Notes: generated from the letters alone by a model not told the origin. A stretch of 46,694 bases of DNA from Chitinophagaceae bacterium (GCA_014879545.1 JACSRV010000099.1:1-46694); one strand, 5' to 3'. Numbered from the stretch's first letter, positions 15,735 through 24,808 are shown. Numbers and translations: made by a program.

Positions 15735-16739
15735 ATGTCGTACGTACGCATTATTACTGTGATCATCTTCGTGATGTTGCAAATGGCAGCAGCGGCTCAA
15801 TATGCGCCTCAGGCAGGCATTGCGGGCAGCACTGCAATAAACACGGCAAGTACAGACATAACAGGCTGGGCAACAAATTGTGTGGTGCAGCGTGGGTTTA
15901 TTGACATAGCATCTCCGGGGCTTGGCAACACAACAACAGGTACCGATGCCGACGCTACCGGAGCAGCAAACGGGTCGATAGTGTGCCTTGGCGACAGCGG
16001 TGTTGCAACAGTGACATTTGCAGCAGCATTGTATAACGGACCGGGTGCAGACTTCGCAGTATTTGAGAACGGATTCAAAGACCCTGCAAACGGATCGATG
16101 GCTTTCCTGGAACTGGCATTTGTGGAGGTGAGCTCTGACGGTGTGAACTTCGTTCGTTTTCCAGCGAATTCAAACACACCAACCAACACGCAGATACCCG
16201 GATCGGGGGTGTACATGGATGCCGCCCTCATCAATAATCTGGCCGGAAAGTACATTGCCAACTACGGCACACCATTTGATCTGGAGGAACTGAAGGACGC
16301 ACCGGGACTGGATGTGAACAATATAACGCATGTGCGGATAGTAGATGTTGTGGGATCGGTGAGCGGCCATGCTTCGCACGACCAGGCAGGAAAGATGATC
16401 AACGACCCCTACCCTACGAACTTCCCCACAGGAGGATTTGATCTGGACGCAGTGGCTGCATTGCATATGTATGCAACAGGCATATCTGCCAACAACTCTG
16501 TTACCAGAATGGGATTTTATCCGAACCCCGCAACGGAAAGTATAGTAGTACACGTTGGGCAGAATGCAGGCCCACAGCTGATCAGCATAGTATCTGTGAC
16601 AGGGGTGGAGGTAATGCACCTGACAACAACAGCGCAAGAAACAGAGGTCTCCACTGCACAATTGCCGGCCGGCTTTTACCAGGTGAAGGTGTGTGACAAT
16701 AACCAAACTGTATGGGCAGGAAAGTTAGTGAAATACTGA
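15735..16739 (+). CDS. T9SS-sorted cell-surface protein of the B12 locus
   Basis: A 334-residue exported protein with a signal peptide (MSYVRIITVIIF to AAAAQ). The mature part (about 22-245) contains GPGADFAVFENGF, FLELAFVEVSSDGVNFVRFP and an FDLEELKDAPGLDVNNITHV stretch. This pattern is typical of a family of bacterial surface proteins often found in B12-uptake loci. The C-terminal part (about 258-334) is a T9SS sorting domain (FYPNPATESIVV to GFYQVKV). It lies 67 bases after the DUF4465 gene, and its end overlaps the next gene by 28 bases, so it belongs to the riboswitch operon. A role in surface cobalamin handling is inferred from context only. Confidence 0.8.
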   Translation: MSYVRIITVIIFVMLQMAAAAQYAPQAGIAGSTAINTASTDITGWATNCVVQRGFIDIASPGLGNTTTGTDADATGAANGSIVCLGDSGVATVTFAAALYNGPGADFAVFENGFKDPANGSMAFLELAFVEVSSDGVNFVRFPANSNTPTNTQIPGSGVYMDAALINNLAGKYIANYGTPFDLEELKDAPGLDVNNITHVRIVDVVGSVSGHASHDQAGKMINDPYPTNFPTGGFDLDAVAALHMYATGISANNSVTRMGFYPNPATESIVVHVGQNAGPQLISIVSVTGVEVMHLTTTAQETEVSTAQLPAGFYQVKVCDNNQTVWAGKLVKY

Positions 16740-17782
16740 TCCTGTTCGTCGTAAGCATCTTTACAGTAGGATGCGTAAAGGACAAGCCTACGGGCACGGT
16801 CGCAGTCAATAATACCGGAAATGTTTATGTTGTTTGTGAAGGCAACATGGGTAATGGGGACGGGAGTTTGTATAACTACAATCCAATCACAGACAGCGTT
16901 TCGGGTGACGTATTCAAATCGACCAACAATATGCCGCTGGGCGATGTATTTCAGAGTATGACGCGAATCGGAGACAGCCTATTCCTGTGTGTGAACAACT
17001 CTGACAAAATTGTGGTGCTGAATGCGGTGACGAAAAAATTAGCAGGGACCATATCCATTCCAAAACCCAGATATATTGTAGCCGTAAACAGAAGCCTGGC
17101 CTATGTTTCGAAATTGTATAGCAACAAGGTTTACGCGATAGACCCAACGACACTGGAAGTAAAAAATGCAACAGAATTGCCTTACAACAACAGTGAGGGC
17201 ATGCTATTGCAAGGCGGCACACTGTGGGTATGCAACTGGGATACATCGTGTAGATCCATCACCGGCATTGATGCACTATCGGGGCAAAAAACAAGGACAA
17301 TATCCATAGGAAAATATGCACCGCACGCCATACTTGCCGACAAGGATGGGCTATTGTGGGTAATGAGCGGAAACGTGACAAAGGGCCGTGGAGCGGCACT
17401 GTCGCGCATTGACCCGTCGACAGGAGCGGTAGTGCGGCAGCTCGATTTCCGGGAAAAATCAGACCCTGTAAAACCGGTGTTCAACAAAACAAAAGACACA
17501 CTATGGTTCATACAAGTGAAGTATGATGGCAGTGACGCGGACAATGGCATCTACAGGATGAGTATCTACGATACATCACTGCCGGCTGCACCGCTGATAA
17601 AGGCTTCAAAGTACCAGTATTACTGGGCATTGGGCATAGATCCCGCGAATGGAAATGTCTATGTTGGAGACCCCAAGGGATTTGTACAAAAGGGACAAGT
17701 TAGCATCTACAATAATGCAGGCAGTCTGCAGAAAACATTCAGTGTGGGTGTAGGCCCTGGCCAATTCTATTTTGACAAATGA
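16712..17782 (+). CDS. btuG: BtuG-like beta-propeller lipoprotein (B12 capture)
   Basis: A 356-residue lipoprotein with a lipobox TVGC (Cys 21). The rest consists of repeated beta-propeller blades of the YncE type: NVYVVCEGNMGNGDGS, DKIVVLNAVTKKLAGTI, VYAIDPTTLEV, ALSRIDPSTGAVVRQL and GNVYVGDPKGF. In Bacteroides, BtuG is a seven-bladed surface propeller that binds B12 with extreme affinity and sits on BtuB as a lid. This gene directly precedes and overlaps the TonB receptor by four bases (ATGA), exactly the btuG-btuB arrangement. The gene name rests on fold, context and the riboswitch, not on alignment. It overlaps the previous gene by 28 bases. Confidence 0.8.
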   Translation: MGRKVSEILILFVVSIFTVGCVKDKPTGTVAVNNTGNVYVVCEGNMGNGDGSLYNYNPITDSVSGDVFKSTNNMPLGDVFQSMTRIGDSLFLCVNNSDKIVVLNAVTKKLAGTISIPKPRYIVAVNRSLAYVSKLYSNKVYAIDPTTLEVKNATELPYNNSEGMLLQGGTLWVCNWDTSCRSITGIDALSGQKTRTISIGKYAPHAILADKDGLLWVMSGNVTKGRGAALSRIDPSTGAVVRQLDFREKSDPVKPVFNKTKDTLWFIQVKYDGSDADNGIYRMSIYDTSLPAAPLIKASKYQYYWALGIDPANGNVYVGDPKGFVQKGQVSIYNNAGSLQKTFSVGVGPGQFYFDK

Positions 17783-19695
17783 GCCGCTGTCTGCAACATA
17801 TCAGCCTTTGGCGATCGGTAATGGTCGGTATGTGTCTGTTGAGCACTTATACTGCGAGCGCACAAACAAAACACGACACCCTGAGTGACGTGCAGATAAG
17901 GGCAACGCACAAGTCGGCAGCGGGAGAAGACAAGAAGGACTTTAGCAAAGGCCAGACAATGCAGACCATTGATAGCGCCACCATGCAGCAACACAGCCTA
18001 CAGAGCGTTGCCACGATGATAGCGCAGCGGCTGCCTGTTTTTGTAAAGGCGTACAGCTTTAACGGCCTTGCCACACTTAACTTCAGAGGATCATCGGCAG
18101 CACAGTCGCAGGTGTTCTGGAATGGCGTACCGATACAGAATGCAGCACTGGGAGTTGCAGACATTTCGGCACTACCTGTGCTGATGGTGAACAATGTGAA
18201 TGTAGTATATGGTGGATCGGGGGCGCTGTATGGTAGCGGCAATGTGGGCGGCGCTTTGCTGTTGCAAACAGACAACACATTATTTGGCACAGGACACAAC
18301 CAACATTTGCTGACAATTGGTGCAGGCAGTTTCACGCAACTATCGGGTGCATACAAGGGCAGTGTGAGTGGTAAAAAATGGTTTGTATCAGGAAGCGCAT
18401 CGGTGCAGCGTGCGATGAACGATTACAAATTCAGTAACAGTTACGGACAGACTGAAAGAATGCCGAATGGACGGATACAAAGCGCTGCAGGCACCGCAAC
18501 ACTGGCAAGGAAACTCAATGAAAAGAACACACTAAAACTATCGGCGTGGGGGCAGGTATACGAGCGACAGATACCGCCCGCGTTGTTTGAACCGACCTCA
18601 AAAAAAACACAGACAGATAAATCGCTGCGCGCGGTTGCAACATGGACTAAAATACTGACGTCGGGAAGCTTGTATGCACGCACATCGCTGGTACACGACG
18701 CGACAGATTTTGCAGATAGTATGTTGCCGCTTTACAGCACGAACGCGGTGTATCAATACTATCAAGAGGCAGGATGGCGGCAGCAGATCACTAAGCGATC
18801 GGAACTATTGCTATTCGCACCTGTGCAGGTGTCGTGGCTGCAGGGAAATGATACGGCGAGACAGCGAAGAGCGGCACTGGCAGGCGCTTATGCCACAGAA
18901 ATACCGGCAGCGAAGATGACTGTGTCTATTCAATTCAGAGGAGAACAAATTGATGAGCAACGGGTGTTTCTGCCGGGGGCCGGGGTGCGGAGTGATGTTA
19001 CTGAATGGCTGCAGTTACGCGCCAATGCACAACGCAGCTATCGTGTACCGACGCTGAATGAACTGTACTACACACCCGGCGGGAACACCGCACTTAGACC
19101 TGAAGAAGGCTGGAGTGAGGACGCCGGCTATTGGGTACGTTTCAGGAAGAACGGATTCGCGGTACGGCATGAGGCGGGCGTGTTTGCGCGGCAAATGAAT
19201 AACTGGATCATGTGGCTGGGCGGAGCGATATGGACACCACACAATATAGCCAGTGTGCACAGCCGCGGGACAGAAACGGAAACACAGATCAGCAAACAAC
19301 TGGGTAGCGCTCTATTGCAATTAGATGTGGCATCCATGTACGTGCTGGCGACAACACAAAACAGCTACATACCCGGCGACGGTAGCATAGGGAAGCAGAT
19401 ACCCTACACTCCACGCTACAACGGGCGAGCGACACTCAGCTGCAACTGGCGTGGGTGGCGTATGAGCTATAACCACACTTACACCGGCTACCGATTCATT
19501 ACTACCGACGAGTCTTCTTGGTTAGAGCCTTACCAGACGGGTAATCTCTACGCTTCGTGGGCAAAGACACGCCATCACTACACTTATCGCTTCACCGTAC
19601 AGGTCAACAACATTTGGAATGAACATTACAGTGTGGCCGGCTTCAGACCGATGCCCGGAATTAACTGGCTGGCGGGTGTTGCACTGGAACGATGA
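17779..19695 (+). CDS. btuB: TonB-dependent outer-membrane cobalamin receptor, BtuB-like
   Basis: A 638-residue outer-membrane receptor that would import cobalamin using energy from TonB/ExbBD. An N-terminal signal peptide ends near TASAQ. A plug domain spans about residues 40-160 (TIDSATMQQHSLQSVATMIAQ, LNFRGSSAAQSQVFWNGVPI, VYGGSGALYGSGNVGGALLL). A 22-strand-type barrel follows, ending in a terminal beta strand with NIWNEHYSVAGFRPMPG. Residues around YRVPTLNELYY and PGGNTALRPEEGWSEDAGY are typical TonB-receptor barrel motifs. It lacks the N-terminal carboxypeptidase-like domain of SusC proteins, consistent with a BtuB-type receptor. It is the last gene of the riboswitch operon, directly before the terminator. 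No inner-membrane BtuCDF genes are in the window. Confidence 0.88.
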   Translation: MSRCLQHISLWRSVMVGMCLLSTYTASAQTKHDTLSDVQIRATHKSAAGEDKKDFSKGQTMQTIDSATMQQHSLQSVATMIAQRLPVFVKAYSFNGLATLNFRGSSAAQSQVFWNGVPIQNAALGVADISALPVLMVNNVNVVYGGSGALYGSGNVGGALLLQTDNTLFGTGHNQHLLTIGAGSFTQLSGAYKGSVSGKKWFVSGSASVQRAMNDYKFSNSYGQTERMPNGRIQSAAGTATLARKLNEKNTLKLSAWGQVYERQIPPALFEPTSKKTQTDKSLRAVATWTKILTSGSLYARTSLVHDATDFADSMLPLYSTNAVYQYYQEAGWRQQITKRSELLLFAPVQVSWLQGNDTARQRRAALAGAYATEIPAAKMTVSIQFRGEQIDEQRVFLPGAGVRSDVTEWLQLRANAQRSYRVPTLNELYYTPGGNTALRPEEGWSEDAGYWVRFRKNGFAVRHEAGVFARQMNNWIMWLGGAIWTPHNIASVHSRGTETETQISKQLGSALLQLDVASMYVLATTQNSYIPGDGSIGKQIPYTPRYNGRATLSCNWRGWRMSYNHTYTGYRFITTDESSWLEPYQTGNLYASWAKTRHHYTYRFTVQVNNIWNEHYSVAGFRPMPGINWLAGVALER

Positions 19696-19719
19696 TCAAC
19701 AGGGCATAAAAGAGAATAG

Positions 19720-19749
19720 AAAAGGCGCAAACATGGTTTGCGCCTTTTT
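19720..19749 (+). terminator. Intrinsic terminator of the B12 operon
   Basis: Perfect hairpin with arms AAAAGGCGCAAAC and GTTTGCGCCTTTT around a 3-base loop, ending in a T run, 25 bases after the btuB stop codon. It also marks the end of the chromosomal part before the element junction. Confidence 0.85.
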
Positions 19750-19753
19750 AGTG

Positions 19754-19800
19754 TAGCGAGATCGGGAGTTGAACCCGAGACCTCAGGGTTATGAATCCTG
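19754..19800 (-). tRNA. 3' half of tRNA-Met (CAT), attachment-site remnant
   Basis: Read on the minus strand, this is an anticodon arm with loop TTCATAA (anticodon CAT, Met), a variable region, a T arm with stem TCGGG/CCCGA, and the 3' acceptor strand TCTCGCT plus discriminator A. The matching 5' acceptor strand (AGCGAGA), the D arm and the rest of the gene are absent on the 5' side, where element sequence starts. One anticodon-stem pair is A-C, at the point where homology ends. This is what an integrase leaves when it recombines within a tRNA 3' part. The intact copy should lie at the far end of the element, outside the window. The fragment cannot make a functional tRNA. Confidence 0.8.
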
Positions 19801-19901
19801 AAAATTATGGTACAATATGAATTGATATGGGCTGAAAGTATTGATTTTACTGCATTGTGCAAAAATAAAGACACACAAAAACACAGGAAAAACCGCAAAA
19901 T

Positions 19902-19935
19902 GTTGTAGTATTGTTGTAGTAAAAATCACTACAAC
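19902..19935 (+). promoter_or_regulatory. Repeats upstream of the integrase: arm-type or operator site
   Basis: GTTGTAGTA occurs twice as a direct repeat (19902 and 19913). The second copy also forms a perfect inverted repeat with ACTACAAC at 19928-19935. They lie between the tRNA fragment and the integrase start codon, where integrase arm-binding sites or an autoregulatory operator are expected. Confidence 0.5.
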
Positions 19936-19938
19936 ACT

Positions 19939-21144
19939 ATGGCAAATGTAAAAATCGTCCTTCGCTCGGAAACCAAGCTGGACGGCACTTCCCCGCTTGC
20001 AATACGTATCACGAAGGATCGGAAATCTTCCTACGTGTACCTTGAATATAGCATCAAAAAAACAGATTGGGATAAGACCAACCAGCGTGTCAAAAAGTCG
20101 CACCCTAATTCGGGTAGGCTTAATAACTACCTTATTACCAAAATGGCGGAGGTAGTAAGCCATTCGCTTGAAATGGAAACTGAGAAAAAAGAAGTGTCAT
20201 CCCGCGCTGTCCGGCAGAAGGTTAAATCAAAAAACGGTGTAACATTCTTTATCCAGGCAGCGACACATATTGCTAATCTTCGCGCCGGTGGAAAATACAA
20301 TCAGGTTGTATCGGACGAACCGCGCATCAATAAATTCAAGGAATTTCTTGGCGGCTCTGACATCCCGTTTCACGAAATCACTGTACCGTTACTAAACAGG
20401 TTTAAGGCATACCTGAAAGGTGAGCGTAACGTTAGCGAACGAACCGTGATGAACTATTTTATCCTTATTCGGACGGTCTTTAATCAGGCAATCAAAGGAA
20501 AGCTGGTTGATCCCAAATACTACCCGTTTGGCCGTAATGGTATCGTTATTAAATTCCCGGATTCTATTAAAATCGGCTTGACACCCGCCGAAGTAAAAAA
20601 AATTGAAGAACTTGAATTGCCACAGGGTTCCGCCGAAAATCATGCCCGTAATGTCTGGCTGTTTTCTTATTACTTCGCAGGTATGCGGGTATCGGACGTA
20701 TTGCGGTTAAAGCGTGCCGATTTCCAGAATGAGCGACTTTTTTATGCTATGGGCAAAAACGCCAAGGCAGGTTCCCTGAAAGTGCCGGATAAGGCGTTGC
20801 GGATTATATCGCAATATGAGCCAAACGACCAGGATTTGCTGTTTCCTGATTTGCTCGTGGTTGAAGATTTGGAAAATGCGTATGAGGTGCAACGTAAAAT
20901 ATCGTATGCTGTCAAACAGATAAATACTTACTTGGTTGATGTCGCAAAGGCAGCAACCATCAGCAAACCATTGACGATGCACATTGCCCGCCATACGTTT
21001 GGCAATATCTCCGGCGACAAGATACCTGTGCAAATGTTACAAAAGCTCTATCGTCATTCCTCAATCACCACGACTATCGGGTATCAGGCGAATTTCATCC
21101 ATAAAGATGCTGACGATGCATTAGCGGCAGTGATAGGCATTTAG
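19939..21144 (+). CDS. Tyrosine recombinase (site-specific integrase)
   Basis: A 401-residue integrase that would cut and rejoin DNA at the tRNA-Met attachment site. The N-terminal part (about 1-95) is an arm-binding domain (VKIVLRSETKLDGTSPLAIRI, YVYLEYSIKKTDWD). A SAM-like core-binding domain follows (about 110-205), then the catalytic domain (about 210-401). The catalytic residues are visible: Arg in FAGMRVSDVLRL, His and Arg in MHIARHTFGNI, a second His in YRHSSITTT, and the Tyr in IGYQANF. The architecture is typical of Bacteroidota conjugative and mobilisable elements. The gene begins 139 bases from the tRNA fragment, which strongly supports it as the element's own integrase. The ATG at 19939 follows the repeats closely. 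Confidence 0.93.
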   Translation: MANVKIVLRSETKLDGTSPLAIRITKDRKSSYVYLEYSIKKTDWDKTNQRVKKSHPNSGRLNNYLITKMAEVVSHSLEMETEKKEVSSRAVRQKVKSKNGVTFFIQAATHIANLRAGGKYNQVVSDEPRINKFKEFLGGSDIPFHEITVPLLNRFKAYLKGERNVSERTVMNYFILIRTVFNQAIKGKLVDPKYYPFGRNGIVIKFPDSIKIGLTPAEVKKIEELELPQGSAENHARNVWLFSYYFAGMRVSDVLRLKRADFQNERLFYAMGKNAKAGSLKVPDKALRIISQYEPNDQDLLFPDLLVVEDLENAYEVQRKISYAVKQINTYLVDVAKAATISKPLTMHIARHTFGNISGDKIPVQMLQKLYRHSSITTTIGYQANFIHKDADDALAAVIGI

Positions 21145-21259
21145 TGCAGTAGATAATGGTCGCATTTGCCTTTCAAACCACAATGGACATAAAAAATGCT
21201 CTGCTCTTACCTTAGATAAAAAATAATCATTACCTTGCCTGCATATAAAATTTGCAAAT

Positions 21260-22762
21260 ATGGGTAAGGGGTTATTGCTCTTACTGATTTTATTGTGTTC
21301 CTGGCCTGTCTTTAGTCAAATAAACCGGCCACAGACACCGCTATTTCCAGATTTTCAACCCATTGCTCCGACACAGGCCATTCCGGCACCATCCTCGAAT
21401 TATGCTATTCCTACAAATGGGCAGGTGCGCATGGGTGCAAATGCTGATGATATTTATCGGCAAGTAAATCGTAATAACATGGGATATGGCACCAACGCTG
21501 CCCAGAATCAACGCACGAATACGGCAAGGATAATGGCGGAAATGCAAAATGATCCGGCATTTAATCCACGTCTGAGAAATGGCGTAAGCAATACATTTCC
21601 ACTCAATAAACAGGAGGAACTTCTAAAATTTTTACATTCCGAGGCCACAGCCGAAAACCCTGCAATATTTGCAAAGCGGACAGCATCAAAATATTACGAC
21701 AAGGCAGATTTTGCTAAGCAAACAAAATCATACGATCAAGCACTGCAACAGATAAAGGATATGCTGAACGGCAGAAAAAAACTGTCGTTAGCGGAAGCGT
21801 ATTATCTGGTCGAAAATGCCTTCGGCGCAAGTTATTTAACACGTAAGGAGTATTACAGCGTTATTGAGAAATCCGCCCGTTTTATCAAAGCATGGATACA
21901 GCAGAACGGGCTTAGCCTACAGGACAATGAAGCAATACACCTCGCAATACAGAAATTCATGGGGGAGGTTATTACTCTCTCTACAAACGATAAAACAGAT
22001 GTAAAAACTGCAATTAAGACATCGACGCACCTTCCTTTCTTCTATGACTTTGAAGATTATGGCGGCGAAAAAGATTTTCGGAATTTCTTTCTTACCAAAT
22101 GTCTGGCAACAGGCAGCGGACAATGTAGCAGCCTGCCTGCTGTCTATCTCGTGCTTGCCGAAGCGGTAGGCGGTAAGGCGTATCTAACAACTGCACCGCA
22201 GCACAGCTTCATAAAATATCCTGATAATCGGGGAATTATCCAAAATTATGAGCCTACGTCACATTGGAAGATCTCAAACAAATGGTATTTTGACAATCTG
22301 GATATTACGCCAACGGCGTTGCGCAACCGGCTTTACCTGGACACTTTGAACACAAAGCAGGTGATAGCCGACCAGTTATTTTCTCTCGCGTTTGGCTATA
22401 TGAAGAAATTTGGCGCGGCGGATGGCAAATTCATTTCTGACTGTATCGCTACCGGACAACAACAATTTCCCTATCCCAACATTCAGGCTCGCTTTATTGA
22501 AAGCTCGATGCTGGCACGGATGTTGAATGCCGCGATGGTTCATGCGGGTATCAGCCGCTATGAAGACATAGGCAAATCTGAAGAGGTCACACGGCTTTAT
22601 CGTGCCTTAGAAAATAACGAAACAGTCATCGCGCGGATGGGTTACAAGCCAATGCCTCCGGGGCAATATGATAATCTAATAAAAGAACAGGAATTTAAAG
22701 GAAAGGTGCAGGACAGCTTGCAACTGTCGGGCAAGAAAAAACGCAGTTTGTTCATTGAATAA
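21260..22762 (+). CDS. Exported transglutaminase-like protein
   Basis: A 500-residue protein with a signal peptide (MGKGLLLLLILL to PVFSQ) and a Pro/Asn-rich linker (about 20-110). The C-terminal half contains a transglutaminase-like core: Cys 289 in GSGQCSSLPAVYLVLAEA, His 315 in APQHSFIKY, and an acidic residue (Glu 331) in NYEPTS. These would be the Cys-His-acid triad of a papain-like fold, acting as protease, amidase or inactive binding domain. The preceding helical segment (LSLAEAYYLVENAFGASYLT) resembles the start of the next gene's product, so the two are related. The next ATG lies 10 bases downstream. No T9SS sorting domain is present, so it should be periplasmic or otherwise released. 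The real substrate is unknown. Confidence 0.75.
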   Translation: MGKGLLLLLILLCSWPVFSQINRPQTPLFPDFQPIAPTQAIPAPSSNYAIPTNGQVRMGANADDIYRQVNRNNMGYGTNAAQNQRTNTARIMAEMQNDPAFNPRLRNGVSNTFPLNKQEELLKFLHSEATAENPAIFAKRTASKYYDKADFAKQTKSYDQALQQIKDMLNGRKKLSLAEAYYLVENAFGASYLTRKEYYSVIEKSARFIKAWIQQNGLSLQDNEAIHLAIQKFMGEVITLSTNDKTDVKTAIKTSTHLPFFYDFEDYGGEKDFRNFFLTKCLATGSGQCSSLPAVYLVLAEAVGGKAYLTTAPQHSFIKYPDNRGIIQNYEPTSHWKISNKWYFDNLDITPTALRNRLYLDTLNTKQVIADQLFSLAFGYMKKFGAADGKFISDCIATGQQQFPYPNIQARFIESSMLARMLNAAMVHAGISRYEDIGKSEEVTRLYRALENNETVIARMGYKPMPPGQYDNLIKEQEFKGKVQDSLQLSGKKKRSLFIE

Positions 22763-22772
22763 ATCCATTTGT

Positions 22773-24794
22773 ATGAAGAGAATTATTATTGCCGTATGTG
22801 CATTGTTGCTCGGCATACCATCATCAAGAGGAAATAGCGACAGCGCGACACGCCAGAAAGAAGCGTTTATCGCAGCAAGGGCAGGTATCAACGACATGCT
22901 GAGCGGCAAGGATTCGCTATGTTTTGAAAAGGCTGTTTTTCTGATAGAAAGTGCCTATCAAGGAAACGTGCTTGACTATAAAGATTTTCAGGCGGTCATA
23001 GGCTTTCATGCCGCAAATATTGGATACTTGATTGATAAAACAAGTTATCACGGCGCTGCCTATGCGCCTACTGTGTTAGAGCAGGCGCAACAAGGATATG
23101 AGGAGAGAAAAAAAACAACACGGTGCCTAATCGCTAATCAGGCGATATATACTTATATGACTAGTCCAATTATTCAAATGCTGACTGATAGCAATCACAA
23201 CTACGTCTTATATCGGGCACCGTATGAGTATTCATTCAATGATCCCTTCGGCACAAAAGACTGGTCGAATACACAGGTGTCACACCTTTTGCAGCAAGGG
23301 AGAGGCAATTGCTTTGCTTTGGCGGCACTCTTCAAAATTTTGGCTGAAAGGTTAAAAACGGATGCGTCACTTTGTGTTGCTCCGGGTCATATTTACATTA
23401 CCCATACAAATGAAAAAGGGACACCCTTCAATATCGAAATATCCAATGGTCGATTTCCTGGCAATGGGACTATCGGCGCATTGACCTATACAACCGACGA
23501 AGCAATCAGAAATGATATAGCTTTACGGAGCTTGGACTTGAAACAGTCCGTTGCGTTGTGCCTTGTCTATCTCGCCAAAGCCTATGAATGGAAATTTGGC
23601 ACGAAGGTGGAAGACTTCATGCTGGTCTGCGCAAACGATGCTTTAAATGCCGATAACCACAGCCTTAATGCATTATTATTGAAAGCCGAGATCCTAGAAG
23701 AGAGGTTATTAAGAACAAACCAGACAAAAAAACAACGAGTGCAGAGCAAGGTATTTGTGGAATATGAGGCATTGATTAAGAATATATACAAACTCGGTTA
23801 TCGGGAAATGCCTATCGAAATGAAAAATATTTTGGTCAAGAGTTGGATGAAAGACAGTGCGGCATCTCATCCTACGGCGAAACAGCCTTTCGCATATCAA
23901 ACTTACATGGGCATTCCCGTGACAAGAAATGCTAGCCTATCTTGGGGACTTTTTGAAGAAGACATCCAAACCAAACCTATTGAACGTTTTGGGAAGACGC
24001 TCTTTAACACCAAAACGCAAAAAATCGCTGGCTTTGATTCTGGACAAAAAACTTATAACGGTTACGACTTTGATCCAGTTGTTTTCGCATTGAATGTCGA
24101 TCCGCTCGCTCATAAATTTCCATCCGAAAGTCCGTACATTGCGTTTGGCGACAATCCGCTTTATTTTAAAGATCAAGGGGGAGCGTATAAATACCCAGCG
24201 AAAAGCGATCAGGGAAAAACCTACCCTGTTTTGACAAAATATTTAGCTGAAAACGTTCAGAACGACATTATGAAGAGTACTAATATTATGGCCGGATTTA
24301 AACAATACAGCGGCGGCAATCTGCCCCCTGCTGAAGTGCAAAAGGCGACAACTTGGGGAGCTGGGCCTACCGTTAAAATTGTCGACAATCCAGGATCAAG
24401 CAGTGGTCAATGGATGTTCTCACAAGGTGCAAATGGTTTTTACGATTACGACAACAATACAATTGAGCTTTCAACGAAAATGGCGAACCAATTGGAACAA
24501 GCGAGTCCAGGGGATAGACAGACTGCCTTATACAGTATTTTTGTCACCTTGACACATGAAACCACCCATTTTGGTGATTATTTAGATGGGCAGCGAACTC
24601 CTGGAGAAGTCGGAGTTGATTTCATGAATGATGTTTTTTATTCCAAAACCGTTGATGCAGATGGTCAAAAAATAAAAGTTTTTGATCCAGTTCTTGACCA
24701 TACGAACAAGGGGGATGCTAAACAAATGATGCAGCAAAACATCAGCGAGGGGAAGAAGGACTTAATACCAACAGTTCCCCAATCTACTAAATAG
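22773..24794 (+). CDS. Putative polymorphic toxin: transglutaminase-like, RHS-core-like and HETTH metallopeptidase
   Basis: A 673-residue exported protein. The ATG at 22773 starts a signal peptide (MKRIIIAVCALLLGIPSS). An upstream in-frame TTG adds six non-signal residues. Residues about 30-260 are a transglutaminase-like module related to the upstream gene: Cys 180 in GRGNCFALAALF, His 206 in PGHIYITH, acid near EISNG. Residues about 429-466 resemble the RHS-repeat-associated core (YNGYDFDPV, VDPLAHKFPSESPY, GDNPL), here without any YD repeats. The C-terminal roughly 170 residues hold HETTHFGDYLDG (His 595, Glu 596, His 599), an HExxH zinc-peptidase motif followed by DYxDG, as in toxin metallopeptidase domains of RHS proteins. 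A conserved trunk plus a swappable C-terminal enzyme is the layout of polymorphic toxins. Three small exported genes follow as immunity candidates. Function is inferred. Confidence 0.72.
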   Translation: MKRIIIAVCALLLGIPSSRGNSDSATRQKEAFIAARAGINDMLSGKDSLCFEKAVFLIESAYQGNVLDYKDFQAVIGFHAANIGYLIDKTSYHGAAYAPTVLEQAQQGYEERKKTTRCLIANQAIYTYMTSPIIQMLTDSNHNYVLYRAPYEYSFNDPFGTKDWSNTQVSHLLQQGRGNCFALAALFKILAERLKTDASLCVAPGHIYITHTNEKGTPFNIEISNGRFPGNGTIGALTYTTDEAIRNDIALRSLDLKQSVALCLVYLAKAYEWKFGTKVEDFMLVCANDALNADNHSLNALLLKAEILEERLLRTNQTKKQRVQSKVFVEYEALIKNIYKLGYREMPIEMKNILVKSWMKDSAASHPTAKQPFAYQTYMGIPVTRNASLSWGLFEEDIQTKPIERFGKTLFNTKTQKIAGFDSGQKTYNGYDFDPVVFALNVDPLAHKFPSESPYIAFGDNPLYFKDQGGAYKYPAKSDQGKTYPVLTKYLAENVQNDIMKSTNIMAGFKQYSGGNLPPAEVQKATTWGAGPTVKIVDNPGSSSGQWMFSQGANGFYDYDNNTIELSTKMANQLEQASPGDRQTALYSIFVTLTHETTHFGDYLDGQRTPGEVGVDFMNDVFYSKTVDADGQKIKVFDPVLDHTNKGDAKQMMQQNISEGKKDLIPTVPQSTK

Positions 24795-24808
24795 CCAATA
24801 AAATAATC

